Source: Phoenix dactylifera
Lineage: Eukaryota; Streptophyta; Magnoliopsida; Arecales; Arecaceae
Reading direction: 5' to 3'
Assembly: GCF_009389715.1 (NCBI RefSeq)
Contig: NC_052399.1
Span: 21,545,646-21,609,645, forward strand
DNA: 64,000 nt
Part shown: one piece after another, positions 46,143-57,434 of the stretch
Layout: each line of letters opens with the position of its first letter
Numbering within the stretch: the first letter of the stretch is position 1
Notes under the pieces: generated by a model
The model's input: the letters and a program-made list of their open reading frames with translations, nothing else
The model's database searches: none
What the model was told of the DNA's origin: nothing
Made by a program: the position numbers and the translations under genes

Positions 46143-47237
46143 TAATGATCTTAACAAGATTTATCTGTCGCATGTTTCTTAAGGCTTGGCGTTGAAACTC
46201 TTTAGCGCTCCAATTTGATGAAGGTTGAATACCTTCACGGTGATGGCATTCTCTTCAAGATCTACTTTTCTTTTATACACGGTGTTGGGGGAATGCAAGT
46301 TCCCCCGAGTACATGAGAGCCTTGCCGGTACGGGATCGGACGACGGCCGACCTCGGACGGCCGAACTTGATGCCCGTCTTCAGAACGCCCGACCTGAAGG
46401 GCGCCCGACCCCGGGAGTCGGACTCCACCGACTCGCAGGATCACGCCTTAGGCGGCTTACTCCACAATTAATGCGTCTGACCTCTGCACGCCTTAGGCGG
46501 CTTACTCAACAATTAATGCGCCTGGTCCCAGGACACCTCAGGCGGCTTACGCCATAATTAATGCGTATGGCCTTCGCAAATCTTCGGCCTGCTCTACAAT
46601 AAATGCATGGCTCCCGGCTGTCTGCAAATCTCTAGATCGCTCTCGCAAATCTCCGGCCTGCTCTACAATAAATGCATGGCTCCCGGCTGTTTGCAAATCT
46701 CCAGATCGTCACATCGAGCCAGCTCGGTTGCAAGGCAATTTCTGATTCCGACCTCGACATAGCATTAACTTCCGCAGCCATGCATCAATTCAGGCAGTGT
46801 ACCTGATTGTATGATGACTCACCCCATCACATCACAGGTAACCCAGTATCCCCTTATAAAAGGGATACCCCGCTACCTTAGCGAAAAAGGCACTCCCTCT
46901 CTCTGGAGTGGATATTCCACCTTCTACTTTTGCCCCCCTCAGACTTAGCCATCGGAGGGCCGGCGCCGGAAAACCCGGCTACCGGCTTTTTGCAGGTTCT
47001 CCCCGGAGGACGCCGCCCGCCGACGGACCGTCGCCGCCCGCGCCAGCTTCTTCTCGCCGGAGCCCCTGTCTTTCCGGTCCAGTGGTCGCCCCCGGGCCCA
47101 GTTTCCAGCAACACACGGAACTAAAACTTTCGGTGCCAACCAAGTTGTCCGAAGAGAAGCCATTAGCTGCTTTGTGGATATCCGCATAAGATAATTTCTT
47201 GTACTTGGGGGGAGATTTTTCACCTGCCCTTTGTGGT
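46143..47237 (-). pseudogene. LRR kinase fragment split by a solo LTR
   Basis: 46143-46282 and 47114-47237 match 38431-38580 and 38580-38735 of the intact receptor gene. They cover the stretch from just before the kinase P-loop to the 'RNMRHRNLVKI' region. A small deletion near 46186 removes part of the SFSAECEA segment. No other part of the gene is present. The two halves are separated by the LTR at 46283-47113. Confidence 0.8.
46283..47113. mobile_element. Solo LTR, 831 bp, in the kinase fragment
   Basis: Fossil. Starts TGTTGGGGG, ends CAGCAACA, with the 5-bp duplication cacgg on both sides (46278-46282 and 47114-47118). It carries its own tandem repeats: three units of about 53 bp around 'ggcggcttactccacaattaatgcg' (46450-46565) and two units of about 75 bp around 'ggcctgctctacaataaatgcatggc' (46585-46700). 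A TATA box (cttataaaaggg, about 46853) lies ahead of a probable transcription start. Confidence 0.85.
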
Positions 47238-47242
47238 CAACA

Positions 47243-48440
47243 AAAAATATTTGCAACCGTCTAATGATCAGAAACAGGCTTTCTGAAAAATCAAATTCAT
47301 AACACAATTGGAAATGGCATTTCTATTTTCTAAGTTGTTCATAAATAAGTACCTAATTGAATAAACCTCAAACAGGACTAAACCAGTTCTTTAACGGTCA
47401 ACTATGGTGTATCAGCGGAGAACTCTTTTTTTCATACTTCATTTTGAAAGTTATCTGATTCTTTACTCGCTCGTGCCAAATAACTGCTCATTCTCTTCGT
47501 CACATGTAAAACTAGAAGCTTATGCTCGGAAAGGAAATTCTTGCTGCAAAAGCACCTCGATCAGCTATCAAAAAGAAGTTGATGAGCCTGAAGTTGGCCA
47601 AGAAATACAAAGCATAAATCACTTGCTCAGAAGGACCAACAAAATTGGTCTTAAGCCTGCAAGTTGAGTACCCTCCCATGAGGTATGGCAATTTATACAA
47701 AACATGGACCAAAAAAATGATAAACCTACAAATGAACCCCATTGGAACACATTATGAGTTATTACATTCAAAAACAAAAGAAAAGAAAATATTAAACTTG
47801 TAACAATTAATTGACAGATTGGGGGCTACAAAACTGTACCTGGAACTCGAAGCAATTCAAATTCCAGCCACAAACATTTTTTTATTGTGCTAAGTGGAAG
47901 GATTAGCGAACGGTCCTATTCTGGACTAAGCCACAGAGGAGTTGGACCTGTTTTATATACTTAAAAGGACATCAATGAGACTCCCATTAGATGATGAATA
48001 AAATATTTAACAATTTAAAAAATAAAAATATATTTTTTAGAAAATATTGAGGATTTATATGGTTAGTTTCTGCGAACCATACGATGACATCAAGGATACG
48101 ATGCTGAGGCCCTACAAATTGCTTGGACATGTTTGCATCCACGCGTTCTCAGAAAGCAATTGTGCCAAGACCAGTTGCGGGTCTCCCCGCTCCTTTCAGC
48201 GAGTGGTTTCACACTTTCTCATCACGTCAGAATGCAGCATCTCAGTATTCTTTTGTCAGAATCTAGGAAAAATGAGACCAAGCGACCAGCGAAAAGGAAG
48301 AGACAACTAGCAGAACCGGTAGTGATCTTTTCCTGAAACGATCCAAGACTTGGCCAAAATAAAAACCTTCTTCCGATGCCATGCTAAAGGTATTTCGAAT
48401 TAGCTGCGATCTGGCTAGGTCAAATCAATATTTCTTCTCC
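47243..48440. repeat. Dispersed repeat block, copy 3
   Basis: Same block as 4670-5480 and 8210-9560, running up to the peptide-gene promoter module. No gene was seen. Confidence 0.6.
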
Positions 48441-48800
48441 GTGGCATGGGACACGATTATTCCGTAAAGCGGACCAGAGATGCTTTTCCTGGGACACAAT
48501 GCTTTGTTCTCTCGAGTCTTTAGGACTTCAGGAGGTAGGCAGTAGGTGGACATACCATCACTTGTAGACTCCACCAAGTCATCCACCCATGAGCTAAAGG
48601 ACCATGAAAATGCAATTTTCTCCCGCCTACGTACCTCGTGTCTGTTTCCAGCTTCCGCTTCTTTTACCCCATGGAGCGTGTTCGGACCGACATTATTGCT
48701 CCAGCGGAAGAAAAACAGCATCTTCCACACTTGTTCAGGGGAAAGAAACCATTCTAAAGACGCGGATGAAGTCATTCTTTCATGACTGATTCAACGAAGA
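48441..48800 (+). promoter_or_regulatory. Promoter module upstream of peptide gene 4
   Basis: Contains the block 'accatcacttgtagactccaccaagtcatccacccatgagcta' shared with genes 1 and 2, then a second block ('ttattgctccagcggaagaaaaacagcatcttccacac') shared with 57310-57370 and 61018-61080. I see no clear TATA box between here and the ATG at 49009. Confidence 0.45.
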
Positions 48801-49008
48801 CTTCCTTCTTCCATCTCTCTCTTCTGTCTCTAGAGTTTATTTCTTAGAGATAGTGATTGCCTCCTACCTCCTAATTCTATTTTCCGGCAGGACAGCGCTT
48901 TCCTGGAAGTTTCTTATAGACTGTCGTCGACAACCTGCTTGCCTAATGCCTACAAGTAGGAAGTGTTCGCGGATGTTGGACGGGGCAAGTTTCGTGGTTG
49001 GGAATAGG

Positions 49009-49878
49009 ATGGCTTGGAAGGCTCTTCACATTCTCTCCATGCTCCTGCTACTTTCAAGCACTACTCTCGTCTCCCTTGCCCGTGATACCGGCGTTGTAGC
49101 AAGCCCACCTTCGCCACTACGTCGTGAGTATCCCCAACTAATGATTTAATCTCTATTCACAGGTTTTTTTACGCCAAAAATGCTTTAGTAACTCGAAATA
49201 TCACTCAGGCGGGGTGGTGTGTTCTCGCTCCTCCCTTTGAATTGGTAACGTGCATGAACTATACTATACCATTTAATGAAGCAAGGTAGCAATTTTTCTG
49301 AGTTATCGTAGCATGACTCTAGTTTGTACAAAACAGCGAACGCCAGGTGATCGCGGCAGGGATGAGGGCCATGTAATTGGGTGGCCGGTAGAGCCCTAGG
49401 TCAACACGACTTGCCGGATTGGGTTCATATTTTGAGCAGCCAGACTTGGGCTTTAGATATCTCGATTGGCCCTGGAACCAACTCGGGTATGGCGCAGTCG
49501 GACAAAACTCATTAATGTATATGGGGCCGTTATTTGTTTCATTTAGGTGAATTAAATTTTAATTATTAATATATAACAAAGCCGCATCGACTTTGATGGT
49601 GTGCCAAGTTGTGATTCCAATAAAAAGAACCGCCATGTGTTTTCACGCTATCAGAGCCATTTCTAATCTTTATTTTTAAGCATTTATTTTTCACTATAAT
49701 TGATGCAGAGAAGGAAGGACCCGGCGCGAATCTTCCCTGTGCAGCAAATCACATCACAGGTCATCCATGCCCTTCGTCCGGGGGCTCGAAAAACCATGCG
49801 TTTAACGCGCAACCCCCCCCAGTTGTTCGCCAAATGTATACAAAGGGATGCAAAAGTATTTATAGCTGCCGTAGATGA
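49009..49878 (+). CDS. Small secreted peptide precursor, gene 4, RALF-like Cys pattern (94 aa)
   Basis: Spliced coding sequence join(49009..49123, 49709..49878), 285 nt, 94 residues. Donor CGTC/GTGAGT, acceptor GATGCAG/AGAAG, intron 585 bp, phase 1. The signal peptide MAWKALHILSMLLLLSS would be cut near SLA/RDTG. The mature part contains NLPC (Cys 49), Cys 59, and the end YTKGCKSIYSCRR (Cys 86 and 92). The spacing C-x9-C-x26-C-x5-C has the first and last spacings of RALF peptides, and NLPC and YxxGCxxIxxCRR match the RALF NVPC and YxRGCxxIxxCRx blocks. It lacks the RRxL site and YISY motif, has a longer middle loop, and has an intron, unlike most RALF genes. So it is a divergent RALF-like candidate rather than a firm member. 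Upstream in-frame ATGs (such as 48973) would hide the signal peptide and were not used. Confidence 0.6.
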
Positions 49879-51320
49879 CGCTAGAATTCAATCCCAAAGA
49901 ACATGCAAGAACGGTCTTTTATCGTGTGTATTCTCGCGCGCCGGCATATATATATCTGGCCAAAATAAATTTCCTCAATCCTCCTCTCCGTTAATACTAT
50001 GTTTCAAACAATTCAAATATAAAGGTTTAGTAATTTGAGTTTTGAACTAAAAATAAATTTGAAATGCTTTGGCCTGATTTCGAGATGCAGCTGATCTATA
50101 AAGTTCTGCGTTGAATTGCTAATATGATTCTTTGATTCAGTAAATGATTGTTGGATCAGGACATATATGATCATATAGACTTGCTTTCATCCCTTGTGCG
50201 GATGGCTAAAATGATTTCATAGATTGCAGCTCCATTGATCTAGCGTCGGGCACCTGGATGCATGCATAAGAGAGGATTTTCAGAGTATCTGAACCTAAAT
50301 ACTTCACATGAAAGACAAAAAGGAGTCAAACTAAAGATCTACACTTTGATATTGATCTATAATGTTTAATTTTCTTTTAAATCCGGAAATAGCTTATTTG
50401 TCAGTCTTCAATCATGCAACGTTTAGTCCAAAATTTAATGTATGGTATGAAATCTTTCTCATAAATCTGCAACCGAGTTTATCAAGTTATTAACTTGCCA
50501 CGTGGTGGGGAAAAGGCGCCCAATGCAATGGCTGCAAACCTAGCTTTCATATCTAAAAAGCTCGAGTTGTAGCAAATCACTAGCTGAACAATGCTTTCCA
50601 GCCTATCTAGTTTTGCTCCTCCACCATACGATTTTTTTTGCCGCTAAAAACATAGGCAAGAAATTCATGTTCTGCATCTTCACAAGCAGCAGCATTAGAC
50701 GCACACAAGGTATACCAGACTACGCGATCACAACCCTCCTCTTAAATAATAAAAGATTCTCGGTTTGAAACTTAGATAGTGCACAGGTAATATCTGAGCA
50801 GATCTTAATACATAAATCTATGTTAGATATATGGAATACATCCAACTTCCAATTCCCTGGCAACCCATTCACAATAATTCGTACAATAGGGAAACTGGCC
50901 AGCAGCCAATTTGGGGTGGGGCACGGCAACGAGGGACCTTGAACTGCCGAGTTCAGGCACAGGATATTGCTGTTGCTGAAATTTCCAGATATATTTACTC
51001 TGCGGCAATGTAGATCATGAAACTTCCAACCAACACATACACACTGCAGGAGGGTGGGGAGGTTGTAATCGCTAATGATAGCATCCAGGCCCATCTCCCA
51101 TGGGCCACCAGTGGATGGTTACTCATTTCACCAAAATGAGTACAGGTGGCAAAAATACAAATATTGGCATCATGTTGGAAAGGAAAAAGGAAAAAAAAAA
51201 AAAAAGACAAAATTCCTAAACGTTCATCTATATTTTTGACGACTATTACTTTCAGCAGAGCTGCCTTCATTTCATGTTACAAATGTAGTTACAAAAGAAA
51301 TGCTCAAATGGCGCATGAAT
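49879..51320. other. 3' flank of peptide gene 4 and intergenic
   Basis: 50064-50640 is duplicated at 53207-53770. Beyond that the sequence has no recognisable gene. A minus-strand frame at 50720-51094 has no domain I know. Confidence 0.4.
50064..50640. repeat. Segment duplicated at 53207-53770
   Basis: About 90% identical over 570 bp, from 'gaaatgctttggcctgattt' to 'aacaatgctttcc'. It is the downstream flank of peptide gene 4. Confidence 0.8.
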
Positions 51321-52107
51321 CTATCTGTTTCCACCTTTGGAATAGGAATCGCGAAGTGTAACAGTTCTATTGAAAATCAGATTTCCTGGAGCCGTATCAG
51401 GATCCACAGCAAAGTAGCCTGAAAACAGAAAAGAAAGAATTGCAACACGAAGCAGAGTCCAAAAGAATGCAAATAATTAGGTAATCCTCAGTTCAGTAGA
51501 GAGAATTGCAAAAATATACATTCATGCAGAATTGCAAGTTTTGCATTCAAATAGTTCAGTTCGGGTATAAAGCAAACTGGGAACAGGAAACCAGATGTTA
51601 CCAAGCCATTCGAATTGAAACTTCACCAAGTACAGCACTAGCAAGTGAAGGTACTGCATTTGCTTCTGGTCTCACATCCTTAGAACAGGGATTCAAATCA
51701 GATAGCCAGTCCTCCAGTTCGGCAGGATTCTGATGTGCAACAGTTTTTAAGAAGAACTTATCACACCATCATTTGTCGAAGAAGACCAAAAGAAAACAGG
51801 CAACTGAAGACAGCAATACCCACCTCTGCAGTAAATAATCTTACTTTGTCCTTGAGCGGATCAACCCCAGGAGAAAGTTGAGCAACCCAATGAAGAACAC
51901 CCTGCATTAGTTATCAAGAAGATTAATTGATTATCTATTATCTCTGGAGTTGCCATCTGTTATGTGCTTTTCTGATAACCATCAAAAACCAAACTAGAAA
52001 CCTTCGGTTCTGTTTTCTTTGAAGGATCATACTCAGCTCGAATCTCAACTATAGTATTTGAATTGTTCCCATATATAACTTCTTCGCATTTTATGAGGAA
52101 GGTATAT
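51321..52107 (-). pseudogene. Glutaminyl-tRNA synthetase 3'-end gene fragment
   Basis: Four exons with good splice sites on the minus strand: 52002-52107, 51824-51901, 51602-51729 and 51321-51418. They encode the anticodon-binding C-terminal part of cytosolic GlnRS: EIRAEYDPSKKTEPK, GVLHWVAQLSPGVDPLK, NPAELEDWLSDLNP, FQFEWLGYFAVDPD, LIFNRTVTLRDSY and a stop. GlnRS charges tRNA-Gln in the cytosol. All catalytic (Rossmann) exons are missing from the window. The third exon has a small length change (about two bases lost near 51626, GGTGA-AGTTT) that breaks the frame. So this is a duplicated, decayed 3' end rather than the working gene. Confidence 0.85.
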
Positions 52108-52597
52108 CTGCAATTTGGAAAGAAAATGAGGAACAAACACTTTGTATACATGCAGTTATTTTAAGTACAGGAGATTTATGTAAGGCCCATGATAATCTTG
52201 TGAATCCTTGAGGCGAAAATGGGAGCGTTCGGTGTATACAACATTTGTGAAAGGAACCTATAGCGAGACCCTTAAGACGTTGATTAATATCATGTAGTAG
52301 ACTTTGTCAGTTTAAGCAACAAAAATGAATGATGAAAATATTTATCTTACCATGATACAAGAAGTATTCTGCGGTCAACAAAAGCAAAATGTGAACTCGC
52401 ATCTACTACGACCCAAGCCAAATCTTTCCCAGAATAGGGAAAATATCGTCTCTGGCTGTTTCGTTAGCAGGAAAATTTCTTGGCTTAAAACAGAATAAGG
52501 AAAATAGATTTCCATACTTATAATTCGCCGCAGAGCAAACAACTGGAAAGCTGATTTTCCAGGAGAAAGTAATCTCTTAGAAGACAGGCCAAAGATT
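52108..52597. other. No gene recognised
   Basis: A short minus-strand frame near 52370-52450 (AWVVVDASSHFAFVDRRILL) looks exon-like but does not belong to GlnRS, and I cannot name it. Confidence 0.3.
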
Positions 52598-53060
52598 TAA
52601 CTGAGAAGGGGCGGGAGATGAAGAGATGGTCAACCGTTTCCATAGTCTCCGCAAAGAGGACAACCACCAAAATATTTTCTAGTTTTTTTTTCTATAAATT
52701 GTTCCTTGCTTTAATCCTGTTGTGGAGACAGTGCCAAGGACAACAACATTTGACTTTTGAAGAGGCCTCGGTTTTCCAAAGTGTTTGAGCCAGTTTCCAT
52801 TTAATGCCTCTAGAATTAATGAAACGGTAGAGGGAAGCAGAGAAAAAATCATCAGCTGAATTAAGCTGCCAAATGATGCTGTCACAGTTGGAAGAAAGCT
52901 GGAAATTAGCGATGATGGCATGCAACTGAATGAATTCTTCGTGTGCTACCGGAGGAAGGGTAGAGCAACATCTGAGATTCCATACCTTGCACCTGAGACT
53001 AAAAAGCTTATCAACAATACCAGATTTAAGATAGCAAGCCTGATAAAGGTGGGGGAATAA
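52598..53060 (-). mobile_element. LINE 3' fragment, second copy
   Basis: Minus strand. Matches 7329-7990 (SIIWQLNSADDFFSASLYRF; KLAQTLWKTEASSKV) without the nested hAT MITE. At least one frameshift, near 52740. Confidence 0.65.
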
Positions 53061-53206
53061 TTGGGCTGAACATGGGCCAGGCCGGGCCGGGCCACTCCCC
53101 TACTCATTTCGTCCAAAATTTCATTTTGGGCTTCAGGCTGGGCTTAGATCCTAAAACTTTTGACAATTCTGGTCCGAGCCTCTCAGGTCTGTGCGTCCGT
53201 CAAATT

Positions 53207-53770
53207 CATACTGAAATGCTTTGGCCTGATTTAGAGAGGCAGCCGATCTATAAAATTCTGCTGCGTTGAATTGCTAATATGATTCTTTCATTCAGTAAAT
53301 GATTGTTGGACCAGGACATATATGATCATATAGACTTGCTTGCATACCTTGTACATATGGCTAAAATGATTTCATAGATTGCGGCTCCACTGATCTAGCA
53401 TCGGGCACCTGGATGCATGCATAAGAGAGGGTTTTCAGAGTATCTGAACCCAAATACTTCATACGAAAAACAAATAGGAGTCAAAATAAAGATCTACACT
53501 TTGATATTGATTTATATTGTTTAGTTTTCTTTTAAATCTAGAAATAGCTTATTTTTCAGTTTTCAATCATGCAACGTTTAGTCCAAAATTTAATATATGG
53601 TATGAAATCATTCTCATAAATCTGCAACTGAGTTTGTCAATTTATTAAGTTGCCACGTGGCGGGCAAAAGCCGCCCAATGCAATGGCTACAAACCTAGCT
53701 TTCATATCTAAAAAGCTCGTGTTGTAGCAAATCACAGCTGAACAATGCTTTCCTGCCAATCTAGTTTTTC
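53207..53770. repeat. Copy of the 3' flank of peptide gene 4
   Basis: Matches 50064-50640. It sits inside the dispersed repeat block, splitting it between about 53190 and 53770. No peptide exon is included. Confidence 0.75.
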
Positions 53771-55472
53771 CCCTTTAGCCCAACTTGAAACCGATTGGCC
53801 CAGCTTGGACAATCTGTTTGGGCTAAAAATTGGGCTGGCCTGAATCTGATTGGATCTCAATCGTTCAATGCCTCACATTGTAGCTTCACTTTTTTTTTGA
53901 TAAAATATTGTAGCTTTACTCTAATGATTAGAAACTTGCTTACCAGAAAATCAAATTCATAACACAATTGGAAATGGCATTTCTATTTTCTAAGCAGCTC
54001 ATAAATAAGTACTCACTGGTGCTAGGTAACTGCTCATTCCCTTCGCCATATGTAAAACTAGAAGAATATGCATGGAAAGGAATTTCTTGCTGCAAAAGCA
54101 GCTCAATCAGCTATCAAAGAGAAGTTGATGAGCCTGAAATTGGCCAAGAAATGCAAAGCATAAATCACTTGCTCAGAAGGACCAATAAAATTGGTCTTTT
54201 ACCTGCAAGTTGAGGGACTCTACCATGAGGTATGGCAATTTATACAAAACATGGACCAAAAAAATGATAAACCAACAAATCAACCCCATTGTAACACCTT
54301 ATGAGGGATTACATTCAAAAACAAAAGAAAAAAAAAAATAAAACTTGTAACAATTAATTGACAGATTAGGAGCTACGAAACGGTACCTGGAACTTGAAAA
54401 AATTCAAATTCCAGCCACAAACACTTTTTTTATTGTGCTAAGTGGAAGGATTAGCGAACGGTCCCACTCTGGATTAAGCCACAAATGAGTTGGACCTCTT
54501 TTATATACTTCAAAGGATATCAATGAGACTCCCATTAAATGATGAATAAAAATATTTAACAATTAAAAAAATAAAAATATAATTTTTAGAAAATATTGAA
54601 GATTCATATGGTTAATTTCTGTGAACTTTGCGATGACATCAAGGATAAGATGCTAAGGCCCTACAAATTGCTTGGACATATTTGCGTCCACACTTTCTCA
54701 GAAAGCAATTGAGCCAAGACCGGTTGGGGGTCTCCCAGGTCCTTCCAGCGAGTGGTTTCACATTTTCTCATCACGTCAGAATGCAGCATCTCAGTATTCT
54801 TTTCTCTGAATCTAGGAAAAATGAGACCAAGCGACTAGTGAAGATCGAAAGGAACCAAAGAATTAAAGAGAAGATAGAGAAGGAAGAGACAACTGGCAGA
54901 ACATGGAGACTCGGGGGACCCTCATAGAAATGATCTCGCTTACAGTATAGAGACCAGCGCAAAAATGGTTAAGGTTCTCGGCGCACTGTTCCTTATCACT
55001 TGCGTGCTAAAAAATAATCACGACCGATAGTGATCTGTTCCTGATACGATCCAAGACTTTGGCCAAAATAAAAACCTTTCTTCCGATGCCATGCTAATGA
55101 TATTTCCAATTAGCTATGCTCTGGCTAGGTCAACTCAGTATGTCCTCTCAGTGGCATGGGGCACGATTATTCGGTAAAGCGCACCAGAGATGCTTTTCCT
55201 GTGACATAATGCTTTACGCACCTCTTGTGTCTGTTTCCAGCTTCTACTTCTTTTTTTTTTTTTTCTCCGTGGAGCCAGCAAACTCATAGAATTGCAGACT
55301 GAGCTAAGTCTATATCTACAATTATCCAAAAATAGCTTTGAAGTGGAGTTTTTTTTAATTAAAACTCCAACAACATATGTTTTGTCCTTGAGAATCTTTA
55401 GGACTTCAGAAGGTAGGCACAAGGTGGGCATATCATCACTTGTGGACTCCACCAAGTCATTCGCCCAATAAA
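53771..55472. repeat. Dispersed repeat block, copy 4, with promoter module
   Basis: 53771-55140 matches 47243-48440. 55140-55472 matches the start of the peptide-gene promoter module, with a foreign piece near 55206-55370 that ends in 'aactccaacaacata', like the LTR end at 60633. The module then breaks into the copia fossil. Confidence 0.6.
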
Positions 55473-57287
55473 GAGTAGAAATCTATTTACCTCTAGCCAC
55501 CACTAGAGAACTCTTGGACAACTTCCATTTACCATCACCAAATTGGTTGTTGTAGCCTTCATCATCTAATTTTCCAGTAGAAATTAGATTAAGACGAATA
55601 TCCGGTACATGTCTCACATCTTTGAGCAATAATTTGCAACCAACATTTGTTTTCAAGCAAATATTACCCATTCCAACAATTTAAGAAACACCTTCATTCC
55701 CCATCCGAACATGCCCAAAGTCACCTTTGGTGTAGAAATTGAAGAAATCAGCACGTGAGGTAACATGGAATGAAGCACCAGAGTCAACCACCCAATTAGA
55801 GTCTTGACAAGTGAAATTAACATAATTGTCATCACAAACAACCAACATCTCATCGCCCAAAGTCACCACCGTGGCGTCTTCTTTCTTTCTTTCTTCACTT
55901 TTCTTGCTAATTTTGGCTTTAAGCTTCCAACATTCTTTCTTCATATGCCCTTTCTTGTGACAATAGTGGCACTCAATGTCTTTCTTCGATTTCGAATCTT
56001 CCTTGGAGCTATCACGATTTTGATCTCAAATGTGAGGCGTTCTACTTATACCTCTTCCATGCCTATTAAAAACAAGTGCCTCTGAGTTAGAAGAATTGGA
56101 TGATTTTCTTCTAACCTCTTCATTAAGCAAACCACTAGTCACTTGGCTCATAATGACTTTGCCATCGGGTGTTGAGTTACTAATTGTCACAACTAAGATC
56201 TCCCAACTTTCGGGCAACGAACTAAGGAGCAACAAAGCTTGAAGCTCATCATCAAATGAGATACTCATGGTGGCAAGTTGATTCACAATGTCTTTCATCT
56301 GATTCAAGTGCTCCGCAATAGATCCACTTTCCTTATACTTCAAGTTCACCAATTTCCGAAACAAGAAAGCTTTGTTAGTTGCTGTTTTTCTTTCATACAA
56401 GCCTTGAAGCTTCGTCCAAACCATGAGCCGAAGTCTCGGTAGAGACATGGTGGAAGACACTGTCATCAATCCATTGGCGAATGACACCAACGGCTTTTCA
56501 GTTAAACTTGGCCCACTCCTCATTTTTCATCTCTTTGGGCTTCTTCTCATCACCTTCAACGGGTCCATACAAGTCTTTGCAAAAGAAAAGATCCTCCATC
56601 TTGATTTTCCAAGTTGACCAATTGCTTCCATTAAAGCTAACCATGCGACCCATGTTGCTCTCCATGATTTACACAATCTCTACAAAGCTGGCTCTGATAC
56701 CAGTTGTTGGGAAAAAATGACTCCCCACAAGTGTAGATCAATAAAGAGAACAAAAAACAAAACAAGAACACAAGAGATTTTTACGTGGTTCCCTCAATTG
56801 AGGTACGTCCACGGGATCGAGGTCCAATTTCACTAACTTTGCAGGATTATAAAGTGTTTACAAGAGACACAAATGTCTCATAAAATGACAAGCGATTTGT
56901 AGGCCAAAATAAAGCTTTTGACAAAGGAGGAAGTAGCTACACAAAAGCTCCAAAACAAAAGAGTGAAATGTTGCTGGAAAAACAGAAGAGAATAGGCACC
57001 AAGCTCTTCAAGTCACCGAAGAGACACAAAAATGCAGTCCAAGTAATAGCTTTAAATTCCAGCACACTAATCTGAATTTTTCCACTCCTATTAGCCCTTT
57101 GGAATCCCAAAAACCAACTTCCAAAGAAGCGCCAATGTTCCCCAAGTTTGCCTTGAAACATGTAGTCAAAGAAGCTTCAATTACCCAAGCAAACATTGAA
57201 TAACCAAGTGTCTTTCCAACAAATTTGAAGATAACATATCTCACAACTTCCAAGCATAATTAAATGCATAAGGAGGGATGCCCAACA
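55473..57287 (-). mobile_element. Ty1/copia fossil: 5' LTR, gag and protease
   Basis: Minus-strand copia element, truncated. A 583-bp LTR (56705-57287; ends TGTTGGG and CCCAACA) is followed on the minus strand by a primer-binding site TGGTATCAGAGCCAG. Next come gag (SFDDELQALLLLSSLPESW region, about 56060-56520), the CCHC knuckle and linker, and the protease (WVVDSGASFHVT, about 55780). The reverse transcriptase, integrase and second LTR are absent. Broken in several places. It is inserted in the peptide-gene promoter module. Confidence 0.85.
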
Positions 57288-57434
57288 CAACTTGCACTTT
57301 TTATTCCCATGGAGCTTGTTCAGACTGACATTATTGCTCCAGCGGAAGAAAAGCAGCATCTTCCACACTTGTTCCAGCTAAAAGAGTACCATTCTAAAGA
57401 TGCGTATAAAGCCGTTCTTCCATGACTGATTAAG
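57288..57434 (+). repeat. Orphan piece of peptide-gene promoter module
   Basis: Continues the module cut by the copia fossil ('ttattgctccagcggaagaaaagcagcatcttccacacttgttcc'), ending at the T-run of the next LINE. No peptide gene follows. Confidence 0.6.

Noticed and set aside
49009-49878. Firm naming as a RALF gene
   Set aside because: The Cys spacing and end motif fit, but the middle loop is longer, the RRxL and YISY motifs are absent and there is an intron; kept as RALF-like only.
50720-51094. 124-codon minus-strand frame
   Set aside because: No domain or homolog recognised and overlapping frames on the other strand; could be transposon debris but not shown.
52370-52450. Extra GlnRS exon (AWVVVDASSHFAFVDRRILL)
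   Set aside because: Does not match the GlnRS stretch expected before the EIRAEYDPSKK exon.
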